Shown here: one piece after another, positions 25,635 to 38,165 of the stretch
Numbering within the stretch: the stretch's first letter is position 1
Layout: every line of letters starts with the position of its first letter
Assembly: GCF_003568845.1 (NCBI RefSeq)
Contig: NZ_CP030126.1
Span: 2,835,501 to 2,899,500, forward strand
Direction: 5' to 3'
Source: Indioceanicola profundi
GTDB lineage: Bacteria > Pseudomonadota > Alphaproteobacteria > Azospirillales > Azospirillaceae
DNA: 64,000 bases
Notes under the pieces: model-generated
Seen by the model: the letters and a program-made list of their open reading frames with translations, nothing else
Databases searched by the model: none
Told to the model about the DNA's origin: nothing
Position numbers and translations under genes: made by a program

Positions 25635-26471
25635 ATGGCCCAGACCCCGCCGCTCCTCCGTCGCGCCCGCGAGCGCGCGGCCGCACGGCTGAAGCCCGGA
25701 TTCATGAGCCATGAGGATGCGCGCCGCGCAGCCGACCGCCGGGAAGGCCCGGTGCCGGAGGGAATGGCCCCCCTGCATGTGGCCACCTGGAACGTGCATT
25801 CCTGTGTCGGCATCGACGCCCGCTTCGCCCCCGACCGGGTCGCCGGCGTGATCCGCGGGCTGAATGTGGACGCCATCGGGCTGCAGGAGGTGGGCTGGCA
25901 CCATCGCGGCGAAACCGGCATCGACCAGTTCGCCTTCCTGGCGGAGGCCACCGGCTACAAGGCGCTGAGCGGCCCCACCAAGCACAACAGCCAGGCCCAT
26001 TACGGCAACGCCATCCTGACCCGCCTGCCGGTGCTGGACACCGTGCCCATCGACCTGTCGCTTCCAGTGCGGGAGCCGCGCGGCGCGCTGGCCGCCGTGC
26101 TGGAGGTGGAGGGCACGCCGGTGCGGCTGATCGTGGCCCATCTGGGGCTGGACCCGTGGGAGCGCAATGCCCAGGTGGACCGCATCCTGGACCATGTGGC
26201 GGCGGGCAGGAGCATGCCCACCATCTTCATGGGCGATTTGAACGAATGGCGGCCCAGCGCGCCGCGCCTGAAACGCCTGTCGGAGCAACTGCCCGACTGC
26301 GCCGCACCGCGCAGCTTCCACGCCCGCCTGCCGACCCTTCGGCTGGACCGGATTTTCGTGTCGGGAGAGTTGAAGCTCGCCGGCTACGACGTGGTCCGCA
26401 ACGCCCTGACCCGCCGCGCCAGCGACCATCTGCCGGTCAAGGCCCTGATCGGGGTGCCGAGGAAGGGGTGA
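25635..26471 (+). CDS. Endonuclease/exonuclease/phosphatase (EEP) family hydrolase
   Basis: This is a 278-residue EEP-superfamily protein with all core motifs: TWNVHSC, GLQEV, the catalytic GDLNEW and the terminal SDHLPV, plus HLGLDPWERNAQ. The family hydrolyses phosphodiesters or phosphomonoesters in nucleic acids, lipids and nucleotides using a divalent metal. The R-rich N-terminal 45 residues are extra. No signal peptide, so cytosolic. The substrate cannot be assigned; similar proteins are often encoded next to cardiolipin synthase-like genes, but none is here. ATG at 25635 preferred to a GTG two codons upstream. Confidence 0.85.
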   Translation: MAQTPPLLRRARERAAARLKPGFMSHEDARRAADRREGPVPEGMAPLHVATWNVHSCVGIDARFAPDRVAGVIRGLNVDAIGLQEVGWHHRGETGIDQFAFLAEATGYKALSGPTKHNSQAHYGNAILTRLPVLDTVPIDLSLPVREPRGALAAVLEVEGTPVRLIVAHLGLDPWERNAQVDRILDHVAAGRSMPTIFMGDLNEWRPSAPRLKRLSEQLPDCAAPRSFHARLPTLRLDRIFVSGELKLAGYDVVRNALTRRASDHLPVKALIGVPRKG

Positions 26472-26479
26472 GCCGGTCC

Positions 26480-26572
26480 GTAGGTCGGATCGAGCCCTGG
26501 GCGATGATCCTACATACCGCCGCCGGTCTTCGCCACCGCGCCGGATCGGCGCTGCGCTTGATCCGACCTACG
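26480..26572. repeat. REP-like palindromic element overlapping the ctaA stop
   Basis: CGTAGGTCGGATC (26480-26492) and GATCCGACCTACG (26560-26572) are perfect 13-bp inverted arms, with about 67 bases between them. The spacing and flanking words (TCGAGCCC after the left arm, CGCTTGATCC before the right) match the element at 16492-16589. The right arm contains the TAG stop of ctaA. Confidence 0.8.
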
Positions 26573-27674
26573 AGGTTGCGCCCACGTAGGCCACCCGCCC
26601 CTCCGTCGGCACCTTCAGCTCATGCAGGCTCCACAGGATCAGGGCCACCACGACCAGGGCCCCGCCCTGGTGGGCGGCGGCGACCGGAATCCAGACGAAG
26701 CTCAGCAGGGTGGCAATGCCCATGGCCACCTGCAGAAGGATCATCCCCGCAAGGCCCAGCGCCAGCATCTTGCCGCGGGGATCGATCCCGGACTTCAGCG
26801 CCCGGAAGGCATAGGCCCAGACCACCAGCGCCGTCGCCACCGCCAGCCAACGGTGGGCGAACTGCACCGTGGCCGTGTTCTCCACGAAGTTCGCCATGAC
26901 CGGCGACAGGTTCCACATCTCCGGCGGGGCGATACGCCCGTCCATCAGCGGCCAACTATTGTAGGCGAAGCCGGCATCCAGCCCGGCGACGAAGGCGCCC
27001 CAGACCACGGTGACCGCCACCATCGCCAGCGCGAACCAGAGATGCTTGCGCAGCCCAACCGCCTCCCGCGCCCGGTGGCTGCCGGGCCGCGGGTCCAGCA
27101 CGTCCAGCGCCACCCACAGCAGCGCGCCGAAGATCACGAAGGCCAACCCCAGATGGGCGGCCAGCCGGTAGTGGCTGACATCGGTGCGGTCCACCAGCCC
27201 CGACATCACCATGAACCAGCCCATGAAGCCCTGCGCCCCGCCCAGCAGCAGCAGGCCGAGGGCCCGCGGCACCATCCGCTTCGAGAGCCGCCCCGTGGCC
27301 CAGAACCAGACGAAGGGAATGAGGAACACCAGCCCGATCAGACGGCCCCAGAGCCGATGGAACCATTCCCAGAAGAAAATCTGCTTGAACTCCTCCAGGC
27401 TCATGCCCCGGTTGACGTACTGGTATTCCGGGATCTGGCGGTACTTCTCGAACTCTGCCATCCACTGCGCCTCGTTCAAAGGCGGGATGGCGCCGGTGAT
27501 GGGCTTCCATTCGGTGATGGACAGGCCGCTTTCGGTCAGACGGGTGATGGCGCCGATGATCGCCATGGCGAAGACCATGGCCGCACAGCACAGCAGCCAC
27601 GCCGCCACGGCCCTGGTCGCGGCCTGCGCCTTGCCGCCGATGGCGGCGGCGGGGCTGTAGGTTTCGGTGGTCAC
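26568..27674 (-). CDS. ctaA: Heme A synthase (COX15/CtaA)
   Basis: An eight-helix inner-membrane enzyme converting heme O to heme A for aa3-type oxidases. The four conserved histidine sites are visible: IFFWEWFHRLWGRLIG, DVSHYRLAAHLGL, QFAHRWLAVATAL and VAAAHQGGALVVV. TRLTESGLSITEWKPITGAIPPL is the signature N-terminal loop. I use the GTG at 27674 (368 residues, AAAGGG site upstream). A TTG at 27743 overlapping the thiE stop as TTGA would add 23 residues and is a real alternative. It is the last gene of the thiamine operon, and its stop codon lies in a REP-like element. Confidence 0.92.
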   Translation of the reverse strand: MTTETYSPAAAIGGKAQAATRAVAAWLLCCAAMVFAMAIIGAITRLTESGLSITEWKPITGAIPPLNEAQWMAEFEKYRQIPEYQYVNRGMSLEEFKQIFFWEWFHRLWGRLIGLVFLIPFVWFWATGRLSKRMVPRALGLLLLGGAQGFMGWFMVMSGLVDRTDVSHYRLAAHLGLAFVIFGALLWVALDVLDPRPGSHRAREAVGLRKHLWFALAMVAVTVVWGAFVAGLDAGFAYNSWPLMDGRIAPPEMWNLSPVMANFVENTATVQFAHRWLAVATALVVWAYAFRALKSGIDPRGKMLALGLAGMILLQVAMGIATLLSFVWIPVAAAHQGGALVVVALILWSLHELKVPTEGRVAYVGATS

Positions 27675-27739
27675 GGGAACTGGCCCTTTCAGGCGGATCA
27701 CATCATTCCGGCCCGATATGGGCGCTGCGGGCGCAGGGG

Positions 27740-28381
27740 TCAAAATCTATCCGTGCGGCCCGGGGTCGCATCGGCGGCCAGGGCGGCCAGCAGCTCCCGC
27801 ATCGCCGCCGCAGGATCGCCCGCCCGCATGATGCCGCCCATCACCGCCAGCCCCGCCGCCCCGGCCCGCCGGCAGGCGGCGGCATTCCCGGCATCCACCC
27901 CGCCCAGCGCCAGCACCGGCACGCCGATGGCGGCCGCCTCGGCCAGCGCCCCCGGCCCCAGCGCCGGGCCGTAGCCGGGCTTGGACTCCGTCGGGAAGAC
28001 CGGGCTGAAGGTCACGTAATCCGCCCCGCCCTCCCGCGCCGCCCGCACCTCCGCCAGCGTGTGGCAGGAGACGCCCACCAGCGCCGCGGGGCCGAGCAGC
28101 CCGCGGGCCCGCGCGGCATCGCCGCCGGCCGGCAGATGCACCCCGTGGCAGAGCCCCGCGGCGGCCGGATCGCCATGCACCGTCAGCCGCGCCCCGTGCC
28201 GCTCCGCCAGCGGCAGCAGCTTCCGCACCAGGGCCGCCAGCCCGTCCGCCGGCAGGTCCTTCTCCCGCACGCCGACCCAGCGGCAGCCGCCCGCCAGCGC
28301 CGCCGCGACCACCTCCGCCAGCGGCCGGTGGGCCTGCATCCGGTCGGTGATCAGCAGCACGGGCGGTGCAGGCAGGGCCAC
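27740..28381 (-). CDS. thiE: Thiamine phosphate synthase
   Basis: A 213-residue TIM-barrel enzyme joining the thiazole and pyrimidine phosphates to give thiamine phosphate. The motifs are LITDR, GGCRWVGVREKDL (pyrophosphate-side lysine/arginine), GVSCHTLAE, DYVTFSPVFPTESKPG and LALGGVDAGN. TenI-like proteins share the fold, but the position after thiG and the retained charged residues favour ThiE. The start is a GTG at 28381, five bases after the thiG stop. It runs directly into ctaA. Confidence 0.88.
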   Translation of the reverse strand: MALPAPPVLLITDRMQAHRPLAEVVAAALAGGCRWVGVREKDLPADGLAALVRKLLPLAERHGARLTVHGDPAAAGLCHGVHLPAGGDAARARGLLGPAALVGVSCHTLAEVRAAREGGADYVTFSPVFPTESKPGYGPALGPGALAEAAAIGVPVLALGGVDAGNAAACRRAGAAGLAVMGGIMRAGDPAAAMRELLAALAADATPGRTDRF

Positions 28382-28385
28382 GGCG

Positions 28386-29396
<1,011 letters not shown>

Positions 29397-29407
29397 TCAA
29401 GGCCACC

Positions 29408-29526
29408 GCCATTTTCCCTCGCCCATCGACAGGCTCAGGGTGAGGGAAAATGGCTCCATTCGTGATGTTACTGCTCCGGTCTCACCCTTTGGCCTCACCC
29501 TGAGCCTGTCGATGGGCGAGGCCAAA
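29408..29526. repeat. Head-to-head pair of palindromic repeats inside the thi operon
   Basis: A 27-bp sequence (29418-29444) recurs as its exact reverse complement at 29494-29520. Each copy sits in its own hairpin: copy 1 between arms GCCATTTTCCCTC (29408-29420) and GAGGGAAAATGGC (29442-29454), copy 2 between TTTGGCCTC (29488-29496) and GAGGCCAAA (29518-29526). The shared core, read as CCCTGAGCCTGTCGATGGG, is of a kind scattered through many proteobacterial genomes. It lies between thiO and thiS. Confidence 0.85.
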
Positions 29527-29542
29527 GCAGGCCGGGACCCCA

Positions 29543-30694
29543 TCACCCCCCACCCCCGAACCGCCCCATCCCGAACCCGGCGATCACATCGGCCGTCCGC
29601 CCGGTCAGGACCAGCTCGGCGATGCTGTCGGCGGTCACGGGGGTCAGCAGGATGCCGTTGCGGTGGTGGCCGGTGGCCAGCACCAGCCCGTCGACGCCGG
29701 GGGCCGGCCCCAGCACCGGCGCGTCGTCGCGGCTGCCGGGGCGGAAGCCGGTCCACATCTCGGCGATGGGAAGCTCCTCGATCCCCGGCAGGGCGCGCCA
29801 CGCCGCCTCCAGCAGGGCCAGCACGCCGCCGGCGGTCAGGCTTTCGTCCCAGCCCTTCTCCTCCGTCGTCGCCCCCACGATCAGCGTGCCGTTCAGCCTG
29901 GGCACCAGATAGCATTTCGGCGGCCACACCACATGGCGCAGCAGGGGATTGGCCGGGTCCATGCGCACCGACAGCATCTGGCCCTTCACCGGCCGCACCG
30001 GCGGCATGGCCCCGGCGGGCAGGCCGGCGATCTGGCGCGACCAGGCGCCGGCCGCCAGCACCACCGCATCCGCCGGGCGCAAGTCCCCGTCCACCACGAC
30101 GCCGCGCACCCGGCCGGCCGCGATGTCCACCGCCTGCACCCCGGTGCGCTGGTGCAGCCGCCCGCCGGCCTTGGCGAAGGCCAGGATCAGGGCGGCGCAG
30201 ACCTGGCGGTTGTCCACCTGCCCGTCGGCCGGGCTGAACACCCCGGCGGAGGTGCGGGGGTTCAGGAACGGCTCCCGCTCCTTCACCGCGGCACCATGCA
30301 GCCAGTGCAGTTCCAGCCCCAGCCCGCGCTGGAATTCATAGGTGCTGCGCAGATGTTCCACATCGTCGCGGGTCAGGGCCACGGCCAGCGTGCCCTCCTG
30401 CCGCAGGCCGACCCGCATGCCGCTGGCGGCCTCCAGCTCCGCCGCGAAGCCGGGCCAGCGGCGCTGGCTTTCCCGGCACAGCGGCAGCAGGCTCTGCTCC
30501 CCCGGTTCGGCCTCGACCCCGGCGGCCAGCATGCCGGCGGCGGCGCGGCTGGCCCCCGCCCCGGCGGTTCCCTTCTCATAGATGTCGACGGCGCAGCCGG
30601 CCTGCGCCAGCCGCCAGCCGATGGACAGCCCGACCACGCCGCCGCCGATGATGGCGACGGCAGGCTTGGCCGCCGATGTGGATGGAATCGTCAT
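29543..30694 (-). CDS. thiO: Glycine oxidase ThiO
   Basis: A 383-residue FAD enzyme of the DAO family that oxidises glycine to the imine used by ThiG. The FAD-binding AIIGGGVVGLSIGWRLAQAG lies at the N-terminus, GASRAAAGMLAAGVE is the typical ThiO block, and the C-terminal GLVLATGHHRNGILLTPVTADSIAEL closes the FAD site. The ATG at 30694 lies just downstream of a TPP riboswitch. First gene of thiO-thiS-thiG-thiE-ctaA. Confidence 0.93.
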   Translation of the reverse strand: MTIPSTSAAKPAVAIIGGGVVGLSIGWRLAQAGCAVDIYEKGTAGAGASRAAAGMLAAGVEAEPGEQSLLPLCRESQRRWPGFAAELEAASGMRVGLRQEGTLAVALTRDDVEHLRSTYEFQRGLGLELHWLHGAAVKEREPFLNPRTSAGVFSPADGQVDNRQVCAALILAFAKAGGRLHQRTGVQAVDIAAGRVRGVVVDGDLRPADAVVLAAGAWSRQIAGLPAGAMPPVRPVKGQMLSVRMDPANPLLRHVVWPPKCYLVPRLNGTLIVGATTEEKGWDESLTAGGVLALLEAAWRALPGIEELPIAEMWTGFRPGSRDDAPVLGPAPGVDGLVLATGHHRNGILLTPVTADSIAELVLTGRTADVIAGFGMGRFGGGG

Positions 30695-30702
30695 GGATCG
30701 CG

Positions 30703-30785
30703 TGCTCCCTTCGCCGGCATGACCCGGATCAGGTTCTATGGGTGTGATCTCAGCCGCGGACCGCCCGCGGCACCCCAGGCCCCTA
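30703..30785 (-). promoter_or_regulatory. TPP riboswitch (THI element)
   Basis: On the minus strand the leader contains the conserved GGGGTGCC, GGCTGAGATC, then ACCTGATCCGGGTCATGCCGGCG and AAGGGA. These are the J3/2, P2-P4 and P5 elements of the THI box that binds thiamine pyrophosphate. The riboswitch ends about 10 bases before the thiO ATG, which favours control of translation initiation in addition to or instead of termination. It should repress the whole operon when TPP is plentiful. Confidence 0.95.
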
Positions 30786-30861
30786 GAGTCATGGACCTTG
30801 GCGGACGGCAAGGCAAGAGGGTGGGACCGGAGACCGCGGATACCGGGCCGCGCGTCGCGCC

Positions 30862-31401
30862 CTACACACCCCGCAGCCTCGCCATCGCCAACGCATCTAC
30901 ATAGCGCCCGTCGCGGAAGGCGTAGGCACGGTGCAGCCCCTCTTCCACGAAGCCGAACTTGCGGTACAGCGCGATGGCCGGCGCATTGTCGGCATAGACG
31001 GTGAGGTCCACGCGCTTCAGGTCCAGCCAGTTGTCCGCCGTGTCCAGCAGGGCCGCCATCATGGCGCTGCCGACCCCGCGCCCCTGCCAGTCATCGCGCA
31101 CGCCCATGCCGATATGGGCCGTGTGAATCTGGCGGCCCTTGCGCCTGTGCAGACCGGCATTGCCCACCACCATGCCCCCCGCCTCCGCCATCAGCAGCGT
31201 GTCGCCCTCGCCGGGGCTTTCCAGCCAGCGGCGCGTCTCCGCCAGGGGGCGGAACGGCAGGCGCAAAGTGCCATGCCGGAAGCCCGGCATGCCGGCCATC
31301 TCCCATACCGCCTCCGCATCCTCCGGCCGGGCCGCGCGCACCGTGATGCGGGCCGGCGCCGGCCTGCCGCTCTCCGCTTCGATCATCTCCATCTCGACCA
31401 T
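30862..31401 (-). CDS. GNAT-family N-acetyltransferase
   Basis: This is a 179-residue GCN5-related acetyltransferase. The start ITVRAARPEDAEAVWEMAG, the acetyl-CoA loop RDDWQGRGVGSAMM and the C-terminal VYADNAPAIALYRKFGFVEEG are complete. It resembles the RimI/PhnO-like group acting on small amines or protein N-termini; the acceptor is unknown. Several in-frame ATGs (31401, 31392, 31386) are possible starts. A terminator-like hairpin pointing into this gene lies about 60 bases upstream. Confidence 0.85.
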   Translation of the reverse strand: MVEMEMIEAESGRPAPARITVRAARPEDAEAVWEMAGMPGFRHGTLRLPFRPLAETRRWLESPGEGDTLLMAEAGGMVVGNAGLHRRKGRQIHTAHIGMGVRDDWQGRGVGSAMMAALLDTADNWLDLKRVDLTVYADNAPAIALYRKFGFVEEGLHRAYAFRDGRYVDALAMARLRGV

Positions 31402-31456
31402 GTCCGAATCTCCGGTCTATCGGCCGGGCGGCGGAGGGAAGCGGGAGAAAAGGCAT

Positions 31457-31489
31457 GAAAAAGGCCCCGATCCGTCTCCGGCGGGGCCT
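31457..31489 (-). terminator. Intrinsic terminator or attenuator upstream of the GNAT gene
   Basis: Read on the minus strand, AGGCCCCG (31489-31482) pairs with CGGGGCCT (31469-31462) and is followed by a run of five T. Because it precedes the GNAT gene on the same strand and no annotated minus-strand gene lies immediately to its right, it may act as an attenuator or end a short leader RNA starting near 31600. Confidence 0.7.
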
Positions 31490-31747
31490 GGGTGTGGAAG
31501 CTTGCGGCGCCTGCCGTCAGCCCATGACCATGGCCCCCTGTCCACCGAGGTGGACCTGGACGGTCAGGGTTAGGCAGGATACGGCGCGCATGCTCATGAA
31601 GGGAGGCTAACCCGGGGTTGCGGGTCGGTCAAGCCGCCCTCCTGACGCCGTCCCAAAAAGGGCTCATCGCGACGCTTGACAGCCGGTGCGGGGATGACCA
31701 TTATCCCGCCCACTTCGGAACGCCGAATACCCAGGGCGTTCCAGCGT

Positions 31748-31823
31748 GGGGCCGTAGCTCAGCTGGGAGAGCGACGCGTTCGCAATGCGTAGGTCGGGAG
31801 TTCGATCCTCCTCGGCTCCACCA
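31748..31823 (+). tRNA. tRNA-Ala (anticodon CGC)
   Basis: A full 76-base cloverleaf: acceptor GGGGCCG/CGGCTCC with the G3-U70 pair that identifies alanine tRNA, D-arm GCTC/GAGC, anticodon loop TTCGCAA (anticodon CGC, reading GCG), T-arm GGGAG-TTCGATC-CTCCT, and an encoded CCA end. Confidence 0.97.
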
Positions 31824-32048
31824 ATTCCCCCCGGATAACATCGATATATGTGCTGATCGGGTCTTGCCCGTGCTTGGCCTGTGTCGCCGCCGCACCGAAT
31901 GCAGTCCGCAGCAGGGCGGAGTCATCTGCCCGGCAGAATCCGCCGGGTGGCACCGTCTGCCCCCGCCCATCTTCGCTAAACTACTGTTCTGAAGGCGTTT
32001 CCGGCTGGCACGCCGCTTGCTGCTCTTCCCATCGCAGGAGGGAGAGCC
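31824..32048. other. Intergenic region between tRNA-Ala and the Ala/Pro-rich gene
   Basis: 225 bases. A GCAGGAGGGAGAG ribosome site at the right end serves the next gene. Nothing else was recognised. Confidence 0.4.
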
Positions 32049-33119
32049 ATGCCGCCGAACAGCATCCACAACATCCATCATCCCCGCCACATGCACCGCG
32101 CAGCGGAAACGCAGCAGCAGTCGGGCGAGGTTGCGCGGAAGGGCGGCGAGGCCGGGACCGAAGCGGCCGGCCAGCAGGACGGCTATTCCTTCTGGGATCT
32201 GCTGGACGTGGTGAACCCGTTGCAGCACATCCCCGTGGTCAACCGCGCCTACCGCGCCATGACCGGCGACACCATCCGTCCGGAGGCGCAGATCGCCGGA
32301 AGCACCCTGATGTTCGGCGCCGTCGGCTTCGCCGTCGCCAGCGCCGATGTGGCGCTGAAGCAGGAAACCGGCAAGGATGCGGGCGAGCATATGGTCGCCA
32401 TGCTGTTCGGCAGCGGGGAGGAAAGCGCCCAGCCGGCGAATGCCACCCAGCTCGCCGAAGCTCCGCCCCCTGCGGCCCGCCCCTCCGCCGAAGAGGCCGC
32501 TTCCGCGGCAACGCCCGCCAGCCAGCCGGCGGAATCCACAGCCATTCCCATGGCCGCGCTGCAGCAGGAGCAGCTTCGCCGGATGACGGAGACGCCGGGC
32601 GGGTCCGCCGCCGCAATGGCCGCCGCCGGCCTGCCGGGCGCTGCCGCGGCCACCCTGCCTTCTCCCGGCCTTGGCGGCGGGGATGCGGTGATGGCGGCCG
32701 TGATGCAGGACAATGGTGCCGCGAAGCCGGCGGCCCAAGGCATGGGTCTGGCCCAGTACCGGGCCATGGCAGGGGCCGGCAGCCCGCAGCCGCCCAAATC
32801 CATGATCCCGCCCAAGGTGGTGCAGATGGCCAATGCGGAGCGTTCCCGCGCCGCCCAGGAGGCTCTGCTGCGCGCCCAGGAACAAGCCGCGGCACCGCAA
32901 CCCGCCGCCCAGCCTGCCCCCGCCCCGGTCCAACCGGCCGCGGCGCCTCAGCCCGCAGCCTCCGCCCTGGCCAGTACCGCTGCCGGTGCCCCTGCCGCCG
33001 AGACCACCGCCTGGAGCGAGGGCGGCACGCCGCAGCTTCCGAGCGCCCTGATCGCCGACCTGATGATGGCCAACCTCGCCAAGTACGAGGCGCTGGCAAA
33101 GGACCGGAAGGCCCCGTAG
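32049..33119 (+). CDS. Ala/Pro-rich protein of unknown function with a conserved hydrophobic N-terminal module
   Basis: This is a 356-residue protein. Residues about 1-45 are polar and histidine/glutamine-rich. Residues about 46-110 form a compact module, FWDLLDVVNPLQHIPVVNRAYRAMTGD then a glycine-rich hydrophobic stretch STLMFGAVGFAVASADVAL, which recurs in uncharacterised alphaproteobacterial proteins. The remaining two thirds are low-complexity Ala/Pro/Gln with short coiled segments (AERSRAAQEALLRAQEQAA), probably disordered. A strong GGAGGGAGAG site precedes the ATG. Possibly membrane-associated through the hydrophobic stretch. Function unknown. Confidence 0.65.
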   Translation: MPPNSIHNIHHPRHMHRAAETQQQSGEVARKGGEAGTEAAGQQDGYSFWDLLDVVNPLQHIPVVNRAYRAMTGDTIRPEAQIAGSTLMFGAVGFAVASADVALKQETGKDAGEHMVAMLFGSGEESAQPANATQLAEAPPPAARPSAEEAASAATPASQPAESTAIPMAALQQEQLRRMTETPGGSAAAMAAAGLPGAAAATLPSPGLGGGDAVMAAVMQDNGAAKPAAQGMGLAQYRAMAGAGSPQPPKSMIPPKVVQMANAERSRAAQEALLRAQEQAAAPQPAAQPAPAPVQPAAAPQPAASALASTAAGAPAAETTAWSEGGTPQLPSALIADLMMANLAKYEALAKDRKAP

Positions 33120-33175
33120 GGCGGCGCAGGCACAGATGATGTCCGGAGACTTGGTGGCGAGGTGCTGGACATCTT

Positions 33176-33312
33176 GAAAGATGAAAATGATGAACAGGAT
33201 GAAGATGATAAGCCCGACGCGCCGCAGGCGGTGCTCAAGACCATGCAGGGCTGAGGCGTAGCCAAATGGCCCTGCATCATCATTTCAATCCTGTTCATCA
33301 TTTTCATCTTTC
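33176..33312. repeat. 137-bp palindromic element with nested inverted repeats
   Basis: The outer arms (33176-33200 and 33288-33312) are a perfect 25-bp inverted repeat, A/T-rich compared with all surrounding DNA, and the match continues imperfectly inward. A second pair, ATGCAGGGC (33243-33251) and GCCCTGCAT (33269-33277), lies inside. It is in the gap between the Ala/Pro-rich gene and mazEF. It has the size and symmetry of a non-autonomous mobile element (MITE) or of a large RNA hairpin. Confidence 0.75.
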
Positions 33313-33478
33313 CTGAAGACAACGCACCCCGCCGCAACGCTCCTCCCCGGTCCGCACGTCCTGCCGCCGGACACTTCCAAATAGCTCCCCTTGCACCCAT
33401 ATTTCGTTGCATCCGGCGCGTCCTTGCGGCGCGCAGTCGAGCCTGCGATGATATACGCAGGATATCCGGGGATCGTTG

Positions 33479-33724
33479 ATGAAGGCGCGCGTGGCCCGTT
33501 GGGGCAACAGCCTTGGCATCCGCATTCCGCGCGACGTGGCGGGCGGGGTCGGGCTGGTGGAAGGCAGTATGGTTGAGATCGCGACGGAGAATGGCCGCAT
33601 CGTGATCGATCCCGGCCGCCCGCGCTATCGGCTGGACGATCTGCTGCACGGCATGAAGCCGGGCGAAATGGCCGGCATCTATGATTGGGGTCCCGATCTG
33701 GGGCAGGAAATCGTCGACGAATGA
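33479..33724 (+). CDS. mazE: MazE/AbrB-type antitoxin
   Basis: This 81-residue protein begins MKARVARWGNSLGIRIPRDVA, the swapped-hairpin AbrB/MazE DNA-binding fold (WGNSLGIRIP is the family hallmark). A C-terminal acidic tail, with DWGPDLGQEIVDE, would bind the toxin. It neutralises MazF and represses its own promoter. Its stop overlaps the mazF start as ATGA. A TTG immediately before the ATG is an alternative start. The promoter region abuts the 137-bp palindrome. Confidence 0.9.
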   Translation: MKARVARWGNSLGIRIPRDVAGGVGLVEGSMVEIATENGRIVIDPGRPRYRLDDLLHGMKPGEMAGIYDWGPDLGQEIVDE

Positions 33725-34077
33725 GCCTGCCGGAACCCGATTACGCGCCGGAGGCCGGAGACCTGATCTGGACCGACTTCGATTCCCGCACCGGAGGCGG
33801 ACAGGGCGGCCGCAGGCCCGCCGTGGTGCTGTCCGCCCGCGCCTTCTGGGAGATCAGCCGGTTGTGCATCGTCTGCCCCGTGACGTCCGGGGTGCGCCCG
33901 TTCCCGACCAGCGTGGTGCTGCCGGACGGGCTGGGCATCGCTGGAGAGGTGCTGACCAGCCATGTCCGCAGCATCGACACGCTGGCGCGGCCGGTCCGTT
34001 TCAGCGGCCGCCCGCTGCCGGAGCGGGTCCTGAACGAGTTGCGGGCGAAACTGGCCGCCCTGATCGGGTGGGAGTAG
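33721..34077 (+). CDS. mazF: MazF/PemK-type endoribonuclease toxin
   Basis: A 118-residue toxin with the PemK/MazF fold: EAGDLIWTDFD, QGGRRPAVVLSARAFWE (catalytic-region arginine), VCPVTSGVRPFPTSVVLP (Thr/Ser of the active site) and SHVRSIDTLARP. It cleaves RNA at specific short motifs. Translationally coupled to the antitoxin by ATGA. It ends five bases before recF, so the TA pair is physically joined to the recF-gyrB block. Confidence 0.92.
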   Translation: MSLPEPDYAPEAGDLIWTDFDSRTGGGQGGRRPAVVLSARAFWEISRLCIVCPVTSGVRPFPTSVVLPDGLGIAGEVLTSHVRSIDTLARPVRFSGRPLPERVLNELRAKLAALIGWE

Positions 34078-34081
34078 GAGC

Positions 34082-38147
<4,066 letters not shown>

Positions 38148-38165
38148 GGATGGTGTCGTGTGCGA

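Noticed and set aside
29440-30904. Long plus-strand frames opposite thiO
   Set aside because: Pro/Arg/His-rich complements of thiO, with no recognisable domain.
31759-31953. Minus-strand frame ending [17 protein letters not shown]
   Set aside because: It is the antisense of the tRNA-Ala gene, a well-known source of false small proteins.
33164-33257. Plus-strand acidic frame (ILKDENDEQDEDDKP) through the 137-bp palindrome
   Set aside because: No start with a ribosome site, and the acidic run is explained by the A/T-rich repeat arm.
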